64,000 nt of DNA. Source: Pseudomonas nitroreducens TX1. GTDB taxonomy: Bacteria > Pseudomonadota > Gammaproteobacteria > Pseudomonadales > Pseudomonadaceae. The translations under genes and the position numbers were made by a program. The stretch covers positions 1 through 64,000 of the forward strand of contig NZ_AMZB01000119.1 of the NCBI RefSeq assembly GCF_000313755.1. The letters are read 5' to 3'. Shown here in pieces: positions 44,830 through 54,185 of this stretch; the stretch's first letter is position 1; each line of letters opens with the position of its first letter. The notes under the pieces were generated by a model. That model did no database searches, had not been told where the DNA came from, and saw only the letters and a program-made list of their open reading frames with translations.

Positions 44830-46254
44830 TTAGAGTGAGTTCAGGAACGCCAGCAGGGCATCGCGCTGCCGGGCGTCGAAATTCAATACGCGTTGCTTGG
44901 CCGCTTCGGCTTCGCCGCCATGCCAGAGCACGGCTTCGAGCAGGTTGCGGGCGCGGCCGTCATGCAGGAACTGGGTGTGGCCGTTGACCGTCTCGGTCAG
45001 GCCGATGCCCCACAGCGGCGCCGTGCGCCAGTCGCGGCCGCTGGCCAGAAATTCCGGGCGATTGTCCGCCAGTCCCTCGCCCATGTCATGCAGCAGCAGG
45101 TCGGTGTAGGGGCGGATGACCTGGTTGGCCAGCTCGGGCTCGGCGGCGCTGGCGCCGGTGGTGAACTTGGGCGTGTGGCAGCTGGCGCAGCCGCTGTCGA
45201 AGAACAGCCCCTTGCCGGTGAGCACCTGCGGGTCGTCCACCTTGCGGCGCGCCGGTACGGCGAGGTTGCGCGCGTAGAAGGCGACCTGGTTGAAGATGTG
45301 CTGGCTGACTTCCGGCTTGCCGCCGTCGATGGCGTTCAGGCAGTCGACTTGGGCTTTTGTGCAGTCATCACTGGGCAGCAGGTCGCTGGTCAGTCCCATG
45401 TCGCCGGAAAAGGCGTGGGCGTTCTGCTGGGCGACGTCGGGTTGCCCGGCCTTCCAGCCGAAGCGGCCGAGGACGGTCTGCTGTTTCGCATCGTCCCAGA
45501 CCCGGTTCGGCCGGCCGCGGATGCCGTCGCTGCCCTTGGCCTGTTGCTCGGCGTTGGCGAGGATGTCCGCCTCGCTGATGGATTCCAGCAGGCCCAGGCC
45601 GATCATGGGCGGGGCGACGCGAGCGGAGAACAGCGTTTCCGGGTGCATCGGGCCGTAGCCCAGGTCGCTGATACGCAGCCTGGGTTTGCGCAGCTCGACC
45701 ACGGTGCCGTCCTTGAAGGTCACCGGCACCGGGTCGTAGTCCACCCGCACCTTGCCTTCGGGCGCCACGCCGGGGATGGCTGAGTCCTGGAACTGGCCGC
45801 CGTACACCGGTTCGGGCACCACGCCCAGGCGCTTGAGCGTGCGTGCATCCTCCGGGCCTGCAGGAATCGACAGGCGCACCAGCATGGAGACGGCGTTGAC
45901 GTCATTGGGCTCCGGCGGATGGCCGCGGCCGTCCTTGATGTGGCAGTTCTGGCAGGCGTTGGTGTTGAACAGCGGGCCGAGGCCGTCGCGCGCGGTGGTG
46001 GTGCTCGGCGCGATCACCCAGGGGTTGCGGAAGAAGCTGTTGCCCACGGCAAAGTCCAGTCGGCGGCTCGGCGTGAGGTTGCCCGAGGGCATGGAATAGG
46101 CGTTGCGGTCGCTCTGCTTCACTGTGGTGGCACCGCCGGAAAGCGCTTCGCCAGGTTCGGCCACGGCATGCTGGGAAGGCTCCGGCTTGCACGCGGCAAG
46201 GGTGAGGGCAGACAGCAGCGGCACGAGGCACAGGACGGTACGGCGGCGGAGCAT
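44830..46254 (-). CDS. DUF1111 di-heme oxidoreductase lipoprotein
   Basis: A 474-residue exported lipoprotein (LTLAAC, Cys22) with two c-type heme sites: CQNCH at residues 101-105 and CASCH in the C-terminal half (SGCASCHTPKF). The group is annotated 'thiol oxidoreductase/di-heme oxidase' and resembles MauG/cytochrome c peroxidases. It heads the DUF1111-imelysin-DUF1513 operon and is preceded by an AT-rich inverted repeat. It may reoxidise or load iron for the imelysins, which is inference. Confidence 0.9.
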   Translation of the reverse strand: MLRRRTVLCLVPLLSALTLAACKPEPSQHAVAEPGEALSGGATTVKQSDRNAYSMPSGNLTPSRRLDFAVGNSFFRNPWVIAPSTTTARDGLGPLFNTNACQNCHIKDGRGHPPEPNDVNAVSMLVRLSIPAGPEDARTLKRLGVVPEPVYGGQFQDSAIPGVAPEGKVRVDYDPVPVTFKDGTVVELRKPRLRISDLGYGPMHPETLFSARVAPPMIGLGLLESISEADILANAEQQAKGSDGIRGRPNRVWDDAKQQTVLGRFGWKAGQPDVAQQNAHAFSGDMGLTSDLLPSDDCTKAQVDCLNAIDGGKPEVSQHIFNQVAFYARNLAVPARRKVDDPQVLTGKGLFFDSGCASCHTPKFTTGASAAEPELANQVIRPYTDLLLHDMGEGLADNRPEFLASGRDWRTAPLWGIGLTETVNGHTQFLHDGRARNLLEAVLWHGGEAEAAKQRVLNFDARQRDALLAFLNSL

Positions 46255-46306
46255 TGCGGGGTTCCAGAGCGGTGTATGGCAGCGCGCCATGGTATCAGGG
46301 GTGTCA

Positions 46307-46331
46307 AATGCAAATATGAAAAATTTGTATT
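46307..46331. promoter_or_regulatory. AT-rich inverted repeat before DUF1111 operon, candidate Fur-type site
   Basis: AATGCAAAT and ATTTGTATT (8 of 9 complementary) flank seven bases, 53 bases upstream of the DUF1111 start. A closely similar AATGCGAAA-G-ATTTGCATT stands before icmP. Shared words in two imelysin promoters suggest one regulator; Fur is the obvious candidate, but the match to the classical box is only partial. Confidence 0.45.
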
Positions 46332-46361
46332 CGCGAACGACATCGTTTGCTGGCGAGAAAC

Positions 46362-46390
46362 GACAAAGCCCCGCGGCGCGGGGCTTTGTC
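46362..46390. terminator. Terminator after icmP
   Basis: GACAAAGCCCCGC, a three-base loop, GCGGGGCTTTGTC, flanked by TTGG. It separates icmP from the DUF1111 promoter, so icmP and the next operon are separate transcripts. Confidence 0.8.
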
Positions 46391-46451
46391 TTGGATTCAA
46401 GGCCGCTGCGGCGTGGAGCCGCAGCGCCTTCAACCCTTGAGGACCGGTCGA

Positions 46452-47786
46452 TCAGAACTGGTGATCGGCGTTATCCGGCTTCAGGTCCTGCACGCCGACC
46501 GCGGTGGCGGCCTTCTCGATGGCGCCGGTCTGCTTGACCAGCGAGGCGATGGCGTCGCGGATCTTCTGCTGATCGTCCTTGTCGTCCGGGGCGATCATCT
46601 GGTCGAAGTGCACACCGTCCTTCTCGGCACGGTCGACGATGACCTGCATCTTGGCTTCGGTGTTGGCCAGGTCATTCTTCAGCTCGGTGTCGGCGGCGGC
46701 GTCGACCTTGGCGACCAGGTCGGACAGGCTCGGGCCCTTCACGATGCTACCGTCGGTGCGCTTGTATTCGCCGGTGTAGATGTTGCGAATGCTCTTGGCG
46801 TTGAAGAACAGGGTGTTGTGGGTGTTGTCGCTGAAGCAGTCGTGCTCGTCTTCGGTGGAGTTGGCTTCCAGCGCGACCTTCATGCGTTCGCCAGCCAGCT
46901 CACCCAGGGACAGGGAGCCCATGCCGAAGAACATCTTACGCAGGTTGTTCTGCGCGGTGTCGGCCTCGACCTTGGCGCGATAGTTGTCGGCGACGCCGGA
47001 CTTGAAGTTGCCGACCATTTCTTCCAGGTCAGCCACCAGCAGGTCGGTGGCGGCCTTCAGGTAGGCGGCGCGACGATCGCAATGACCATTGGTGCAGTCC
47101 TTGCCCTGGGCGTAGTCGGTGTACTTGCGGTCGCCCGCGCCCGGCTTGGTGCCGTTCAGGTCCTGGCCCCACAGCAGGAATTCGATGGCGTGGTAGCCGG
47201 TGGCGACGTTGGCTTCGGAACCGCCCAGCTCGTTCAGGCCCTTGAGCTTCTCGCCGGTGATTTCCTTGACGTCGATCTTGTCTTCGCCGACCTGGATCTC
47301 GGTGTTGGCGATGATGTTGGCGGAAGCACCGGCGTTGCCTTCGGCGTGCTGGTAGTCCTTGGCGACGTAGTCGATCAGGCCTTCGTCCAGCGGCCAGGCG
47401 TTAACCGCGCCTTCCCAGTCGTCGATGATCGAGTTGCCGAAGCGGAAGGCTTCGCTCTGCGAGTAGGACGGGCGGGACGCGATCCAGGCTTCGCGGGCGG
47501 CCTTCAGGGTTTCCTCGCTGGGCTTGGCGATCAGCGCGTCGACCGCGGTCTGCAGGGCCTTGGCAGTGGTCAGGGCATCGCCGTAGGTGGCTTCGGCGAT
47601 GTCCAGGTAGTTCTTCACCACGGCCTTGACCGCGGCCTCGTCGACCTTGGCGGCGGCCGGTGCAGCGCTCTGGGTGCTGGGCGCCTGCGCGGCGGCAGGG
47701 GCTTCGGCTTTCTTGTCATCGCCGCAGCCGGCGAGGGAGATGGCGATGGCGAGCAGGCTGGCAGTGGCCCAGGGCATACGAGTCAT
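46452..47786 (-). CDS. icmP: Imelysin-family lipoprotein, insulin-cleaving metalloproteinase homolog IcmP
   Basis: A 444-residue outer-membrane/periplasmic lipoprotein (ISLAGC, Cys21), Ala/Pro-rich after the lipid anchor, then a two-lobed imelysin domain. The metal-binding GYHAIEFLLWGQD (GxHxxE) is intact. The PAO1 counterpart is IcmP (PA4370, from memory), reported as an insulin-cleaving protein, though the family is tied to iron acquisition. The GHCDRRAAYLK and NNTHNTLFFNAKSIRNIYTGEY-like blocks are typical. Own promoter and terminator. Confidence 0.92.
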   Translation of the reverse strand: MTRMPWATASLLAIAISLAGCGDDKKAEAPAAAQAPSTQSAAPAAAKVDEAAVKAVVKNYLDIAEATYGDALTTAKALQTAVDALIAKPSEETLKAAREAWIASRPSYSQSEAFRFGNSIIDDWEGAVNAWPLDEGLIDYVAKDYQHAEGNAGASANIIANTEIQVGEDKIDVKEITGEKLKGLNELGGSEANVATGYHAIEFLLWGQDLNGTKPGAGDRKYTDYAQGKDCTNGHCDRRAAYLKAATDLLVADLEEMVGNFKSGVADNYRAKVEADTAQNNLRKMFFGMGSLSLGELAGERMKVALEANSTEDEHDCFSDNTHNTLFFNAKSIRNIYTGEYKRTDGSIVKGPSLSDLVAKVDAAADTELKNDLANTEAKMQVIVDRAEKDGVHFDQMIAPDDKDDQQKIRDAIASLVKQTGAIEKAATAVGVQDLKPDNADHQF

Positions 47787-47850
47787 GACGGGTTCCTTTG
47801 CATGGAAAAGAGGCGCACGAAAAAGGACTGCGCAAGAAAATCTGCAACAT

Positions 47851-47869
47851 AATGCGAAAGATTTGCATT
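47851..47869. promoter_or_regulatory. AATGCGAAA-G-ATTTGCATT palindrome before icmP, candidate Fur-type site
   Basis: A 19-base 9-1-9 inverted repeat (7 of 9 paired) 65 bases upstream of the icmP start, with the layout of a Fur box but only partial identity to its consensus. Compare the related site at 46307. Confidence 0.5.
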
Positions 47870-47956
47870 TTTGAAAAGAGAGATCGGTGGCGCCGTTTGG
47901 TCAGAGGGCAGCGGATGGCCAGCAGAAGAGGGATTGGCTCGTAGGAGTCACAGTCT

Positions 47957-48116
47957 TCTTCTGAAAGTCTGTGCCGGGGTCTCCCTCTCCCCCGCCCTCT
48001 CCCTGAAGGGAGAGGGAGCAGATCGTGCCAGAGGGCGCCATGGTTTCATCCTGCACCGAACGGTCCCCTCTCCCTTCAGGGAGAGGGTTAGGGAGAGGGC
48101 ATGCGTTTCAAGAGGA
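47957..48116. repeat. REPIN-like doublet, copy 2
   Basis: Same structure as 42269-42438 in the opposite orientation: ccgccctctccctgaaggg...ccctctcccttcagggagaggg with a spacer whose reverse complement (ggaccgttcggtgcaggatg) matches copy 3. It fills the gap between icmP and bifA. Confidence 0.85.
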
Positions 48117-48125
48117 GATTGGGAG

Positions 48126-50207
48126 TTAGTGCCGCTCGACGGACCCATTGGGGTTGCCGCCGGCCGCTTCGGCCAGGCGCCGGGCCTGCCTGAGGTAAAG
48201 CGTCAGCTCGCGCGCCGGCAGCGGCTTGCTGTAGAGGTAGCCCTGACCTTCGTGGCAGCCCTGGGCAATGATATAGGCCTCCTGCTCGACCGTCTCCACG
48301 CCCTCGGCGATCACCTGCATCCCCAGGCTCTTGCCGAGCTGGATGATGGCGCGAACGATGGTGGCGTCGTCGTCGTCCAGCAGCAGGTCCTGGACGAAAC
48401 TCTTGTCGATCTTGATCTTGTCCAGCGGCAGGCTCTTCAGGTAGCTCAGCGAAGAGTAGCCGGTGCCGAAGTCGTCAATGGCGATCAGCGCGCCTGCGCG
48501 ACGCAGGCTGAGCAGGTGCTGGGCGGCGGTGGAGATGTCCTCCATCAGGCCGGTCTCGGTGACTTCCAGTTCCAGCGAGCGCGGCGGCAGGCGGTGCATC
48601 TGCAGGAGGTTGCTGACCACCCGCGGCAGGGCGTTGTGGCGCAGCTGCACGGTGGACAGGTTGACCGCCAGGCGCAGGTCGTCGAAGCCCTGGTCGTGCC
48701 ATTCGCGCAATTGGCGGCAGGACTGGTCGAGCACCCATTCGCCGATGCTGAAGATGCTGCCGTTCTGTTCCGCCAGCGGGATGAACAGGTCCGGCGCTAC
48801 CCAGCCCTGGGCCGGGTGCTGCCAGCGCAGCAGCGCCTCGACGCCGACCACTCGGTGATCGCGGTAGTCCACTTGCGGTTGATAGACCAGGTGCAGTTCG
48901 TTGCGCGCCAGGGCTTCGCGCAGGTCCTTCTCCAGTTCGCGGCGGCGGCGCATCTCGCTGTCGACGCTGGCGATGTAGAACTGGTAGCGGTTGCGTGAGC
49001 GGCTCTTGGCCAGGGTCATGGTCTGCTCGGCTTTCTGCAGCAATTTTTCGGTGGTCTCGCCGTCCTCGGGGAACAGGGTGATGCCGATGGTGGCGCGCAG
49101 GTGCACCAGGTGCTGGTCGAGCTCGAAGGGGGCTTCCAGATCATCGAGGATCTGCTGGGCCAGTTCCGCCGCTTCGTAGGGCTGTTCGATATCGGCCTGG
49201 ACCAGGGCGAACTGGTCGCCGCCCAGCCGCGCCAGGGCGCCGAGGTGAGCGCTGCGGGTGCGCAGGCGGTCGGCGAGGGCGATCAGCAACTGGTCGCCGA
49301 ACTGATAGCTGTACTGCTCGTTGATGCCCTTGAAGTCATCCAGGCCCAGGCAAAGCACGGCGACGCGGCGCTGCAGGCGCGAGGCGCCCTCGAGAATCTG
49401 GTCCAGACGCTGTTGCAGCAGCTTGCGGTTGGGCAGGCCGGTGAGAAAGTCGTACTGGGAGATGCGCAGCAGGCTGTCTTCGGCTTCCCGGCGCAGGTGA
49501 CCGTTGCGCTCGATGGAGGCCAGCAATTGGTTGGCGGTGTTCACCCACAGGCCCAGTTCGTCCTTCTCGTGGCCCTCGGGCATCGGCAGCTTGTGCTGGC
49601 TGGGGCGGTCCGGATTGATCGAGGCAAGGTGCTCGATGATCTTCGACAGGGGCTTGGTCAGCGCCCAGTGGTAGACCATGAACAGCACCAGGCTCAGGGC
49701 CATGGCGCGCAGGATGCCGGAAATGAAGATGATCACCGAGGTGGCGAGGAAGTCGTCGCCGTAGGGCGCGGTGTCGAGGGTGATCTTCAGGTCGCCGTAG
49801 TATTCGTTGGAGCCGCCGCGCCCGGCCAGGCGAATGGCGTAGTTCTGCTCGGCGCCCAGGATCGGGTCGGTCAGCCAGCGGGTGGGGGAATCCAGCAGCG
49901 GGCGGGATTTCTCCGCCAGCATGGGCTCGTCGGGGTGGCCGATGGCGGCATAGCGCACGGCCTCATGCTGGAACAGCCCTTCGAGAACCTGCATCGCCAT
50001 GTCGCGGTCGAGGCTGTAGACGGCCTGGGTGGACGGATCGCGGACCATCGCCAGGATGCGCTGCGCGTCGTTGTGCACGGCCTGGCGCGCCTTGTGGGCG
50101 TCGTAGACGATCTGGGCACAGCTGAGGACCACCCCGACCACGAGGGCCGCGAGCAATACCATTCTCAGCAGCTTGAGGGAGAGGCTGTGCCGGGGATCCA
50201 GTTTCAA
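48126..50207 (-). CDS. bifA: Cyclic-di-GMP phosphodiesterase BifA
   Basis: A 693-residue membrane protein: TM1 (residues about 15-35), a periplasmic sensor part, TM2 (about 160-180), HAMP-like linker, then GGDEF and EAL domains. The GGDEF site reads RLGGDQFAL, so cyclase activity is lost, while the EAL domain is complete (EALLRW, TDFG-type IDDFGTGYSSLSYL, KIDKSF). BifA lowers c-di-GMP to favour swarming over biofilm. Gene order bifA-sodB matches PA4367-PA4366. A start at 50207 fits family length. Confidence 0.94.
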   Translation of the reverse strand: MKLDPRHSLSLKLLRMVLLAALVVGVVLSCAQIVYDAHKARQAVHNDAQRILAMVRDPSTQAVYSLDRDMAMQVLEGLFQHEAVRYAAIGHPDEPMLAEKSRPLLDSPTRWLTDPILGAEQNYAIRLAGRGGSNEYYGDLKITLDTAPYGDDFLATSVIIFISGILRAMALSLVLFMVYHWALTKPLSKIIEHLASINPDRPSQHKLPMPEGHEKDELGLWVNTANQLLASIERNGHLRREAEDSLLRISQYDFLTGLPNRKLLQQRLDQILEGASRLQRRVAVLCLGLDDFKGINEQYSYQFGDQLLIALADRLRTRSAHLGALARLGGDQFALVQADIEQPYEAAELAQQILDDLEAPFELDQHLVHLRATIGITLFPEDGETTEKLLQKAEQTMTLAKSRSRNRYQFYIASVDSEMRRRRELEKDLREALARNELHLVYQPQVDYRDHRVVGVEALLRWQHPAQGWVAPDLFIPLAEQNGSIFSIGEWVLDQSCRQLREWHDQGFDDLRLAVNLSTVQLRHNALPRVVSNLLQMHRLPPRSLELEVTETGLMEDISTAAQHLLSLRRAGALIAIDDFGTGYSSLSYLKSLPLDKIKIDKSFVQDLLLDDDDATIVRAIIQLGKSLGMQVIAEGVETVEQEAYIIAQGCHEGQGYLYSKPLPARELTLYLRQARRLAEAAGGNPNGSVERH

Positions 50208-50351
50208 GGGCGTTCCTTGTTTCTCGCCAGGGCGAACGACTGGGCCTGAGTATTGGCAATTGGCGCAATGACGTCAAAGGGCCATCGTTCTGTTTTGCGA
50301 CTGTACCGGCCTTTCAGGTTAGCTGACACACAGGTGTTACGCGCCCCTGAC

Positions 50352-50382
50352 GAAAAAACCCGGCGCAGGGCCGGGTTTCTTC
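50352..50382 (-). terminator. Terminator after sodB
   Basis: AAACCCGGC, a five-base loop, GCCGGGTTT within longer A/T flanks, 19 bases past the sodB stop. Confidence 0.85.
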
Positions 50383-50400
50383 GCATCAAGCGGGGTGCGA

Positions 50401-50982
50401 TCAGGCAGCGAACTGCTCGGCCACGAAGTCCCAGTTGACCAGGTTCCAGAACGCCTCGACGTACTTCGGACGCAGGTTGCGGTAGTCGATGTAATAGGCG
50501 TGTTCCCAGACGTCGCAGGTCAGCAGCGGGGTGTCGCCGCTGGTCAGCGGGCAGCCGGCGCCGATGGTGCTGGCCAGGGCCAGGGAGCCGTCGGCTTTCT
50601 TCACCAGCCAGCCCCAGCCGGAGCCGAAGGTGCCGATGGAGGTCTTGCTGAACTCTTCCTTGAACTTGTCGAAGGAACCGAAGGCGGCGTTGATGGCGTC
50701 AGCCAGGGCGCCGGTGGGCTGGCCACCGCCGTTGGGGCTCAGGCAGTTCCAGTAGAAGGTGTGGTTCCACACCTGGGCGGCGTTGTTGAAGATGCCGCCG
50801 GAAGAAGTCTTGACGATCTCTTCCAGGCTCTTGCCTTCGAACTCGGTGCCCGGAACCAGGTTGTTCAGGTTCACGACGTAGGTGTTGTGGTGCTTGTCGT
50901 GGTGGTATTCCAGGGTTTCCGCGGAAATGTGCGGCTCAAGGGCGTTCTTCGCGTAAGGCAGCGGCGGCAATTCGAAAGCCAT
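50401..50982 (-). CDS. sodB: Iron superoxide dismutase
   Basis: A 193-residue Fe-type SOD with metal ligands in the N-terminal [19 protein letters not shown] helix region and in [13 protein letters not shown] (the Asp and His ligands). FGSGWGWLV with the Gln/Gly pattern (GTFGSGWGW) is typical of Fe enzymes. Cytoplasmic, converts superoxide to peroxide. A purine-rich AGGAGAG ribosome site precedes the start. Confidence 0.96.
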   Translation of the reverse strand: MAFELPPLPYAKNALEPHISAETLEYHHDKHHNTYVVNLNNLVPGTEFEGKSLEEIVKTSSGGIFNNAAQVWNHTFYWNCLSPNGGGQPTGALADAINAAFGSFDKFKEEFSKTSIGTFGSGWGWLVKKADGSLALASTIGAGCPLTSGDTPLLTCDVWEHAYYIDYRNLRPKYVEAFWNLVNWDFVAEQFAA

Positions 50983-51304
50983 GGTCTCTCTCCTATCTCA
51001 CTCAGTCTGGGCTAGCGCGACGAGCGCGCGACCGGTACACGGGGCCGGTTCGATGTTTGTCGCGGCATCCGGGCGTAGCTGCAATTCGCCCCTCAGGGGG
51101 CCGGCAGCGCGCCAGTTGCGTCCGGCAGGCTCAGAGCCCGCCGGCGCCACGAAGGTCCGATCATAGCACCCGACCTGTGGCATATCCACGCAGCAACTGT
51201 AGGGGCAAAGGCCCTGCGCAGCGGTCTGCGTCGGAGCGCGGCATTCACTATGCACAGACCCGGATGACGGATCGTCGTTCGCATTGCTTCGCCGGCTGCC
51301 GTTC
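50983..51304. other. 322-base gap upstream of sodB
   Basis: No gene or dispersed repeat is recognised here. On the minus strand TATGAT (51160-51165) with TGGATA 17 bases before it (51183-51188) is a plausible sodB promoter, implying a leader of about 170 bases with two GC-rich inverted words. No Fur box was found. Confidence 0.4.
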
Positions 51305-51907
51305 TCAGCCGGCGAAGACCAGTTGCGCCGCCATGCCCAGCATCATCACCGCGACCATCAGGTCCACCAGGCGCCAGGTCGCCGGCCGCGCAAGCCACGG
51401 CGCCAGCCAGGCGGCGCCCAGGGCGAGGGTGAAGAACCACAGCAGCGAGGCGCTGGCCGCGCCCATGGCGTAGGCGCCGGGCGCCGCCTGCTGGGCGCCG
51501 AGGGAACCGATCAGCAGCACGGTGTCGAGGTACACGTGGGGGTTGAGCAGGGTCACCGCCAGGGCGGCCAGCAGCACGGTGCGGCGCGAGCGCGGGCCGG
51601 TCTGCGTGGCGTCGGCCATGGCCTCGGGGGCGATCGCCCGGCGCAGCGCCTTCACGCCATACCAGCTCAGAAAGGCGACCCCACCCCAGCGGGCGATGGC
51701 CAGCAGCGTCGGGTTCTCGGCGAGGATCTTGGCCAGGCCGAAGACTCCGGCGCTGACGAGGATGGCGTCACACAGCACGCACAGTGCGGCGACCGACAGG
51801 TGATGCTCGCGGCGCAGACTCTGGGCGAGGACGAAGGCGTTCTGTGCGCCGATGGCGATGATCAGGCCGGCAGCGACCAGCACGCCGTTAAGGTAGCTCT
51901 GCCACAT
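51305..51907 (-). CDS. LysE/ArgO-family amino-acid exporter
   Basis: A 200-residue inner-membrane protein with six hydrophobic helices and the LysE signature AIGAQNAFVLAQSL near the start, plus TLLNPHVYLDTVLLIGS. Members export lysine or arginine and their toxic analogues. ATG 51907 starts the first helix; the longer frame overlaps the divergent regulator. Divergent pairing with an ArgP-like regulator strongly suggests ArgO function. Confidence 0.92.
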   Translation of the reverse strand: MWQSYLNGVLVAAGLIIAIGAQNAFVLAQSLRREHHLSVAALCVLCDAILVSAGVFGLAKILAENPTLLAIARWGGVAFLSWYGVKALRRAIAPEAMADATQTGPRSRRTVLLAALAVTLLNPHVYLDTVLLIGSLGAQQAAPGAYAMGAASASLLWFFTLALGAAWLAPWLARPATWRLVDLMVAVMMLGMAAQLVFAG

Positions 51908-52043
51908 GAGGGTCTCCAGGCGGCGAAAGCGAAGGAGCCGGCGCGCCGATTGCGGTTGTCGGGAGGGGAATGCTGGCGATTGTCCGGCTTTGGCCTGTAT
52001 AAGAAAAACCAATACTGCTGATATCTCATTAGGGAAATTCATC

Positions 52044-52943
52044 ATGTTCGATTACAAGCTGCTCGCCGCCCTGGCCGCCGTGGTGGAGCAGGGCGGTTTC
52101 GAGCGTGGCGCCCAGGTGCTGGGGCTGTCGCAGTCGGCGATTTCCCAGCGCATCAAGCTGCTTGAGGCTCGGGTCGGCCAGCCGGTGCTGGTGCGCGCGG
52201 CGCGGCCGCAGCCGACCGATCTGGGCCAGCGCCTGCTCAACCATGTGCAACAGGTGCGCCTGCTGGAGGGCGATCTGCAGCAGTGGGTTCCTGCGCTGGA
52301 TGACGGTGCGGCGCCGGAGCGCCTGCGTCTGGCGTTGAACGCCGACAGCCTGGCGACTTGGTGGGCGCAGGCGGTCGGCGACTTCTGCGGCGAGCGCCAT
52401 GTGCTGCTGGACCTCGTGGTCGAGGACCAGGAGGTTGGCCTCAAGCGTATGCGCGCCGGCGAGGTGGCCGGGTGCGTCTGCGCCAGTGCGCGCCCGGTGG
52501 CCGGTGGCCGCTGCGAGCCGCTGGGCGCCATGCGTTATCGCGGGCTGGCCAGCCCGGAATTTATCGCCCGGCATTTCCCCAGGGGCGTGACGCCGACTGG
52601 GCTGGTGCGCGCCCCGGCCATCGTCTACGGCCCGGATGATCAACTACAGCACCGCTACCTGAAGGACCTCGGCGTCGACGGCCACTTCAGCTATCACCTG
52701 TGCCCGTCTTCCGAAGGCTTCGTGCGCATGACCAGCGGCGGCCTCGGCTGGGGCCTGGTGCCCGAGCAGCAGGTCAGCGGCGAGCTGGAGCGCGGTGAGC
52801 TGGTGGACATGCTGCCGGGGCGGGTGATCGACGTGCCTCTTTACTGGCACCACTGGCGCAACGGCGGCGAGTTGCTCGCCGCGCTGACCCGGCACCTCCT
52901 GGCGAAGGCGCCGGGTCTGCTGGTGCCGATCAGCCGCGAATGA
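52044..52943 (+). CDS. LysR-type regulator, ArgP/IciA-like
   Basis: A 299-residue LysR protein: winged helix (FDYKLLAALAAVVEQGGFERGAQVLGLSQSAISQRIKLLEARVG) and a periplasmic-binding-like effector domain. ArgP proteins sense lysine/arginine and switch on the argO exporter, which lies divergently 136 bases away here. PAO1 has argP-like genes in this interval (PA4363-4364, from memory). Start ATG 52044. Confidence 0.9.
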   Translation: MFDYKLLAALAAVVEQGGFERGAQVLGLSQSAISQRIKLLEARVGQPVLVRAARPQPTDLGQRLLNHVQQVRLLEGDLQQWVPALDDGAAPERLRLALNADSLATWWAQAVGDFCGERHVLLDLVVEDQEVGLKRMRAGEVAGCVCASARPVAGGRCEPLGAMRYRGLASPEFIARHFPRGVTPTGLVRAPAIVYGPDDQLQHRYLKDLGVDGHFSYHLCPSSEGFVRMTSGGLGWGLVPEQQVSGELERGELVDMLPGRVIDVPLYWHHWRNGGELLAALTRHLLAKAPGLLVPISRE

Positions 52944-53991
52944 CGATGCTGCCGCTGCCGGGCAACTGCTCGATGCAGCGTGCGCCGAAGAGTTTCGACG
53001 GGGTGAAGTAACCGACGGTGTTCGGGTTGGCCAGCAGGTGGCGCACGGCGAACAGCACGCCATGGAGGGTCACGTCGTAGCCGTTGGCGGTTTCCAGCCG
53101 CGCGGTGCGGCGCTCGCCGCGGGCGTTGCGTACTTCGCCCCAGACCCAGGTGCGCAGTTTGCTGCGGGCCAATTCGTCGGGGCCGTGGACGCGCTTGTCC
53201 ACCTGCTCCTTGAGCCAGTCCTGCACGCGGTCGCGGCCCAGCAGCGGGCGCAGGCTGTCCATCACCCGCATGCCGATGGCAGCGACCGGCGGCACCGGCA
53301 GGTAGACCTCGATATCGGCGATGCCGGTGGAGTAATAGGCCGTCGCCACGTCGCCCCAGGGGATGGTCACCGCGTGCTTGAGGCCGCGGCCGAAGTCGAT
53401 ATCGCGCCGCTTATAGCCCAGCGGCACGTCGCGCAGGCGCCCGGCTTCGCGCACCTTGCCGCCCAGCTTGAGACCTTCCACTGTGGTCTTGGCGGTGCCC
53501 GGCGACAGGCCGCTGCCGCTGTCGAAGCCCAGCGCCAGATGCGTGGCATCCGGCATTGCCTCCTTCAGGCAGGCGGCGATGCAGTCAGTGGGGATCACGT
53601 CGAAGCCGACGCCGGGGCAGATCACTACGCCTGCCGTGCGCGCTACTTCGTCGAGGCTGTGCGCGTATTCGAAGACGGAAATCTCCCCGGTGATATCCAC
53701 GTAATGCGCGCCGCTGGCGATGCACGCCTCGATCATTGGCGCGGCGGTGGCGGAGAAGGGCCCGGCGCAGTTGGCGACCACACCGACATCCTCCAGCGCA
53801 GCCAGGGCGGCGGCGCTGTCGTTCAGGTCGAAGACCCGGCATTCCAGCCCCAGCGTGCTGCCCAGCGCATGCAGGCTGGCCGGGTTGCGACCGCCGAGAA
53901 TCGGCTTCAGGCCCTCGCGCTGCGCCTGCTCGGCCACCAATCGGCCGGTGTAGCCGTTGGCGCCGTAGATCATCCAGTGCGTCTTGCTCAT
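52930..53991 (-). CDS. Saccharopine dehydrogenase-like / trans-acting enoyl reductase family protein
   Basis: A 353-residue NAD(P)-binding protein with the opening WMIYGANGYTGRLVAEQAQREG and the paired segments VVANCAGPFSATAAPMIEACIASGAHYVDITGE and GVVICPGVGFDVIPTDC seen in this family (including mycobacterial trans-acting enoyl reductases). Substrate unknown. It converges on, and overlaps by 14 bases, the ArgP-like gene. Start ATG 53991; upstream frame is noncoding shadow. Confidence 0.87.
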   Translation of the reverse strand: MSKTHWMIYGANGYTGRLVAEQAQREGLKPILGGRNPASLHALGSTLGLECRVFDLNDSAAALAALEDVGVVANCAGPFSATAAPMIEACIASGAHYVDITGEISVFEYAHSLDEVARTAGVVICPGVGFDVIPTDCIAACLKEAMPDATHLALGFDSGSGLSPGTAKTTVEGLKLGGKVREAGRLRDVPLGYKRRDIDFGRGLKHAVTIPWGDVATAYYSTGIADIEVYLPVPPVAAIGMRVMDSLRPLLGRDRVQDWLKEQVDKRVHGPDELARSKLRTWVWGEVRNARGERRTARLETANGYDVTLHGVLFAVRHLLANPNTVGYFTPSKLFGARCIEQLPGSGSIVIRG

Positions 53992-54185
53992 GATGCAGCC
54001 TCGAGAGAAAGCGAAGAGTGCATCAAGGGTAGTCGCAACCGCCCCGGGCATGTCGCCGATCGCAAGTCGTGCAACCCTGGCGCGGCGGCGCGGTCTGCAA
54101 GGATTCGTTTCTGGCGTACAAGGCCAGGGTGGTGCGGTGCGGTGCCTGCTAGAGTCGCCGCATTACAAGAACAGGAGTGGCGTGC

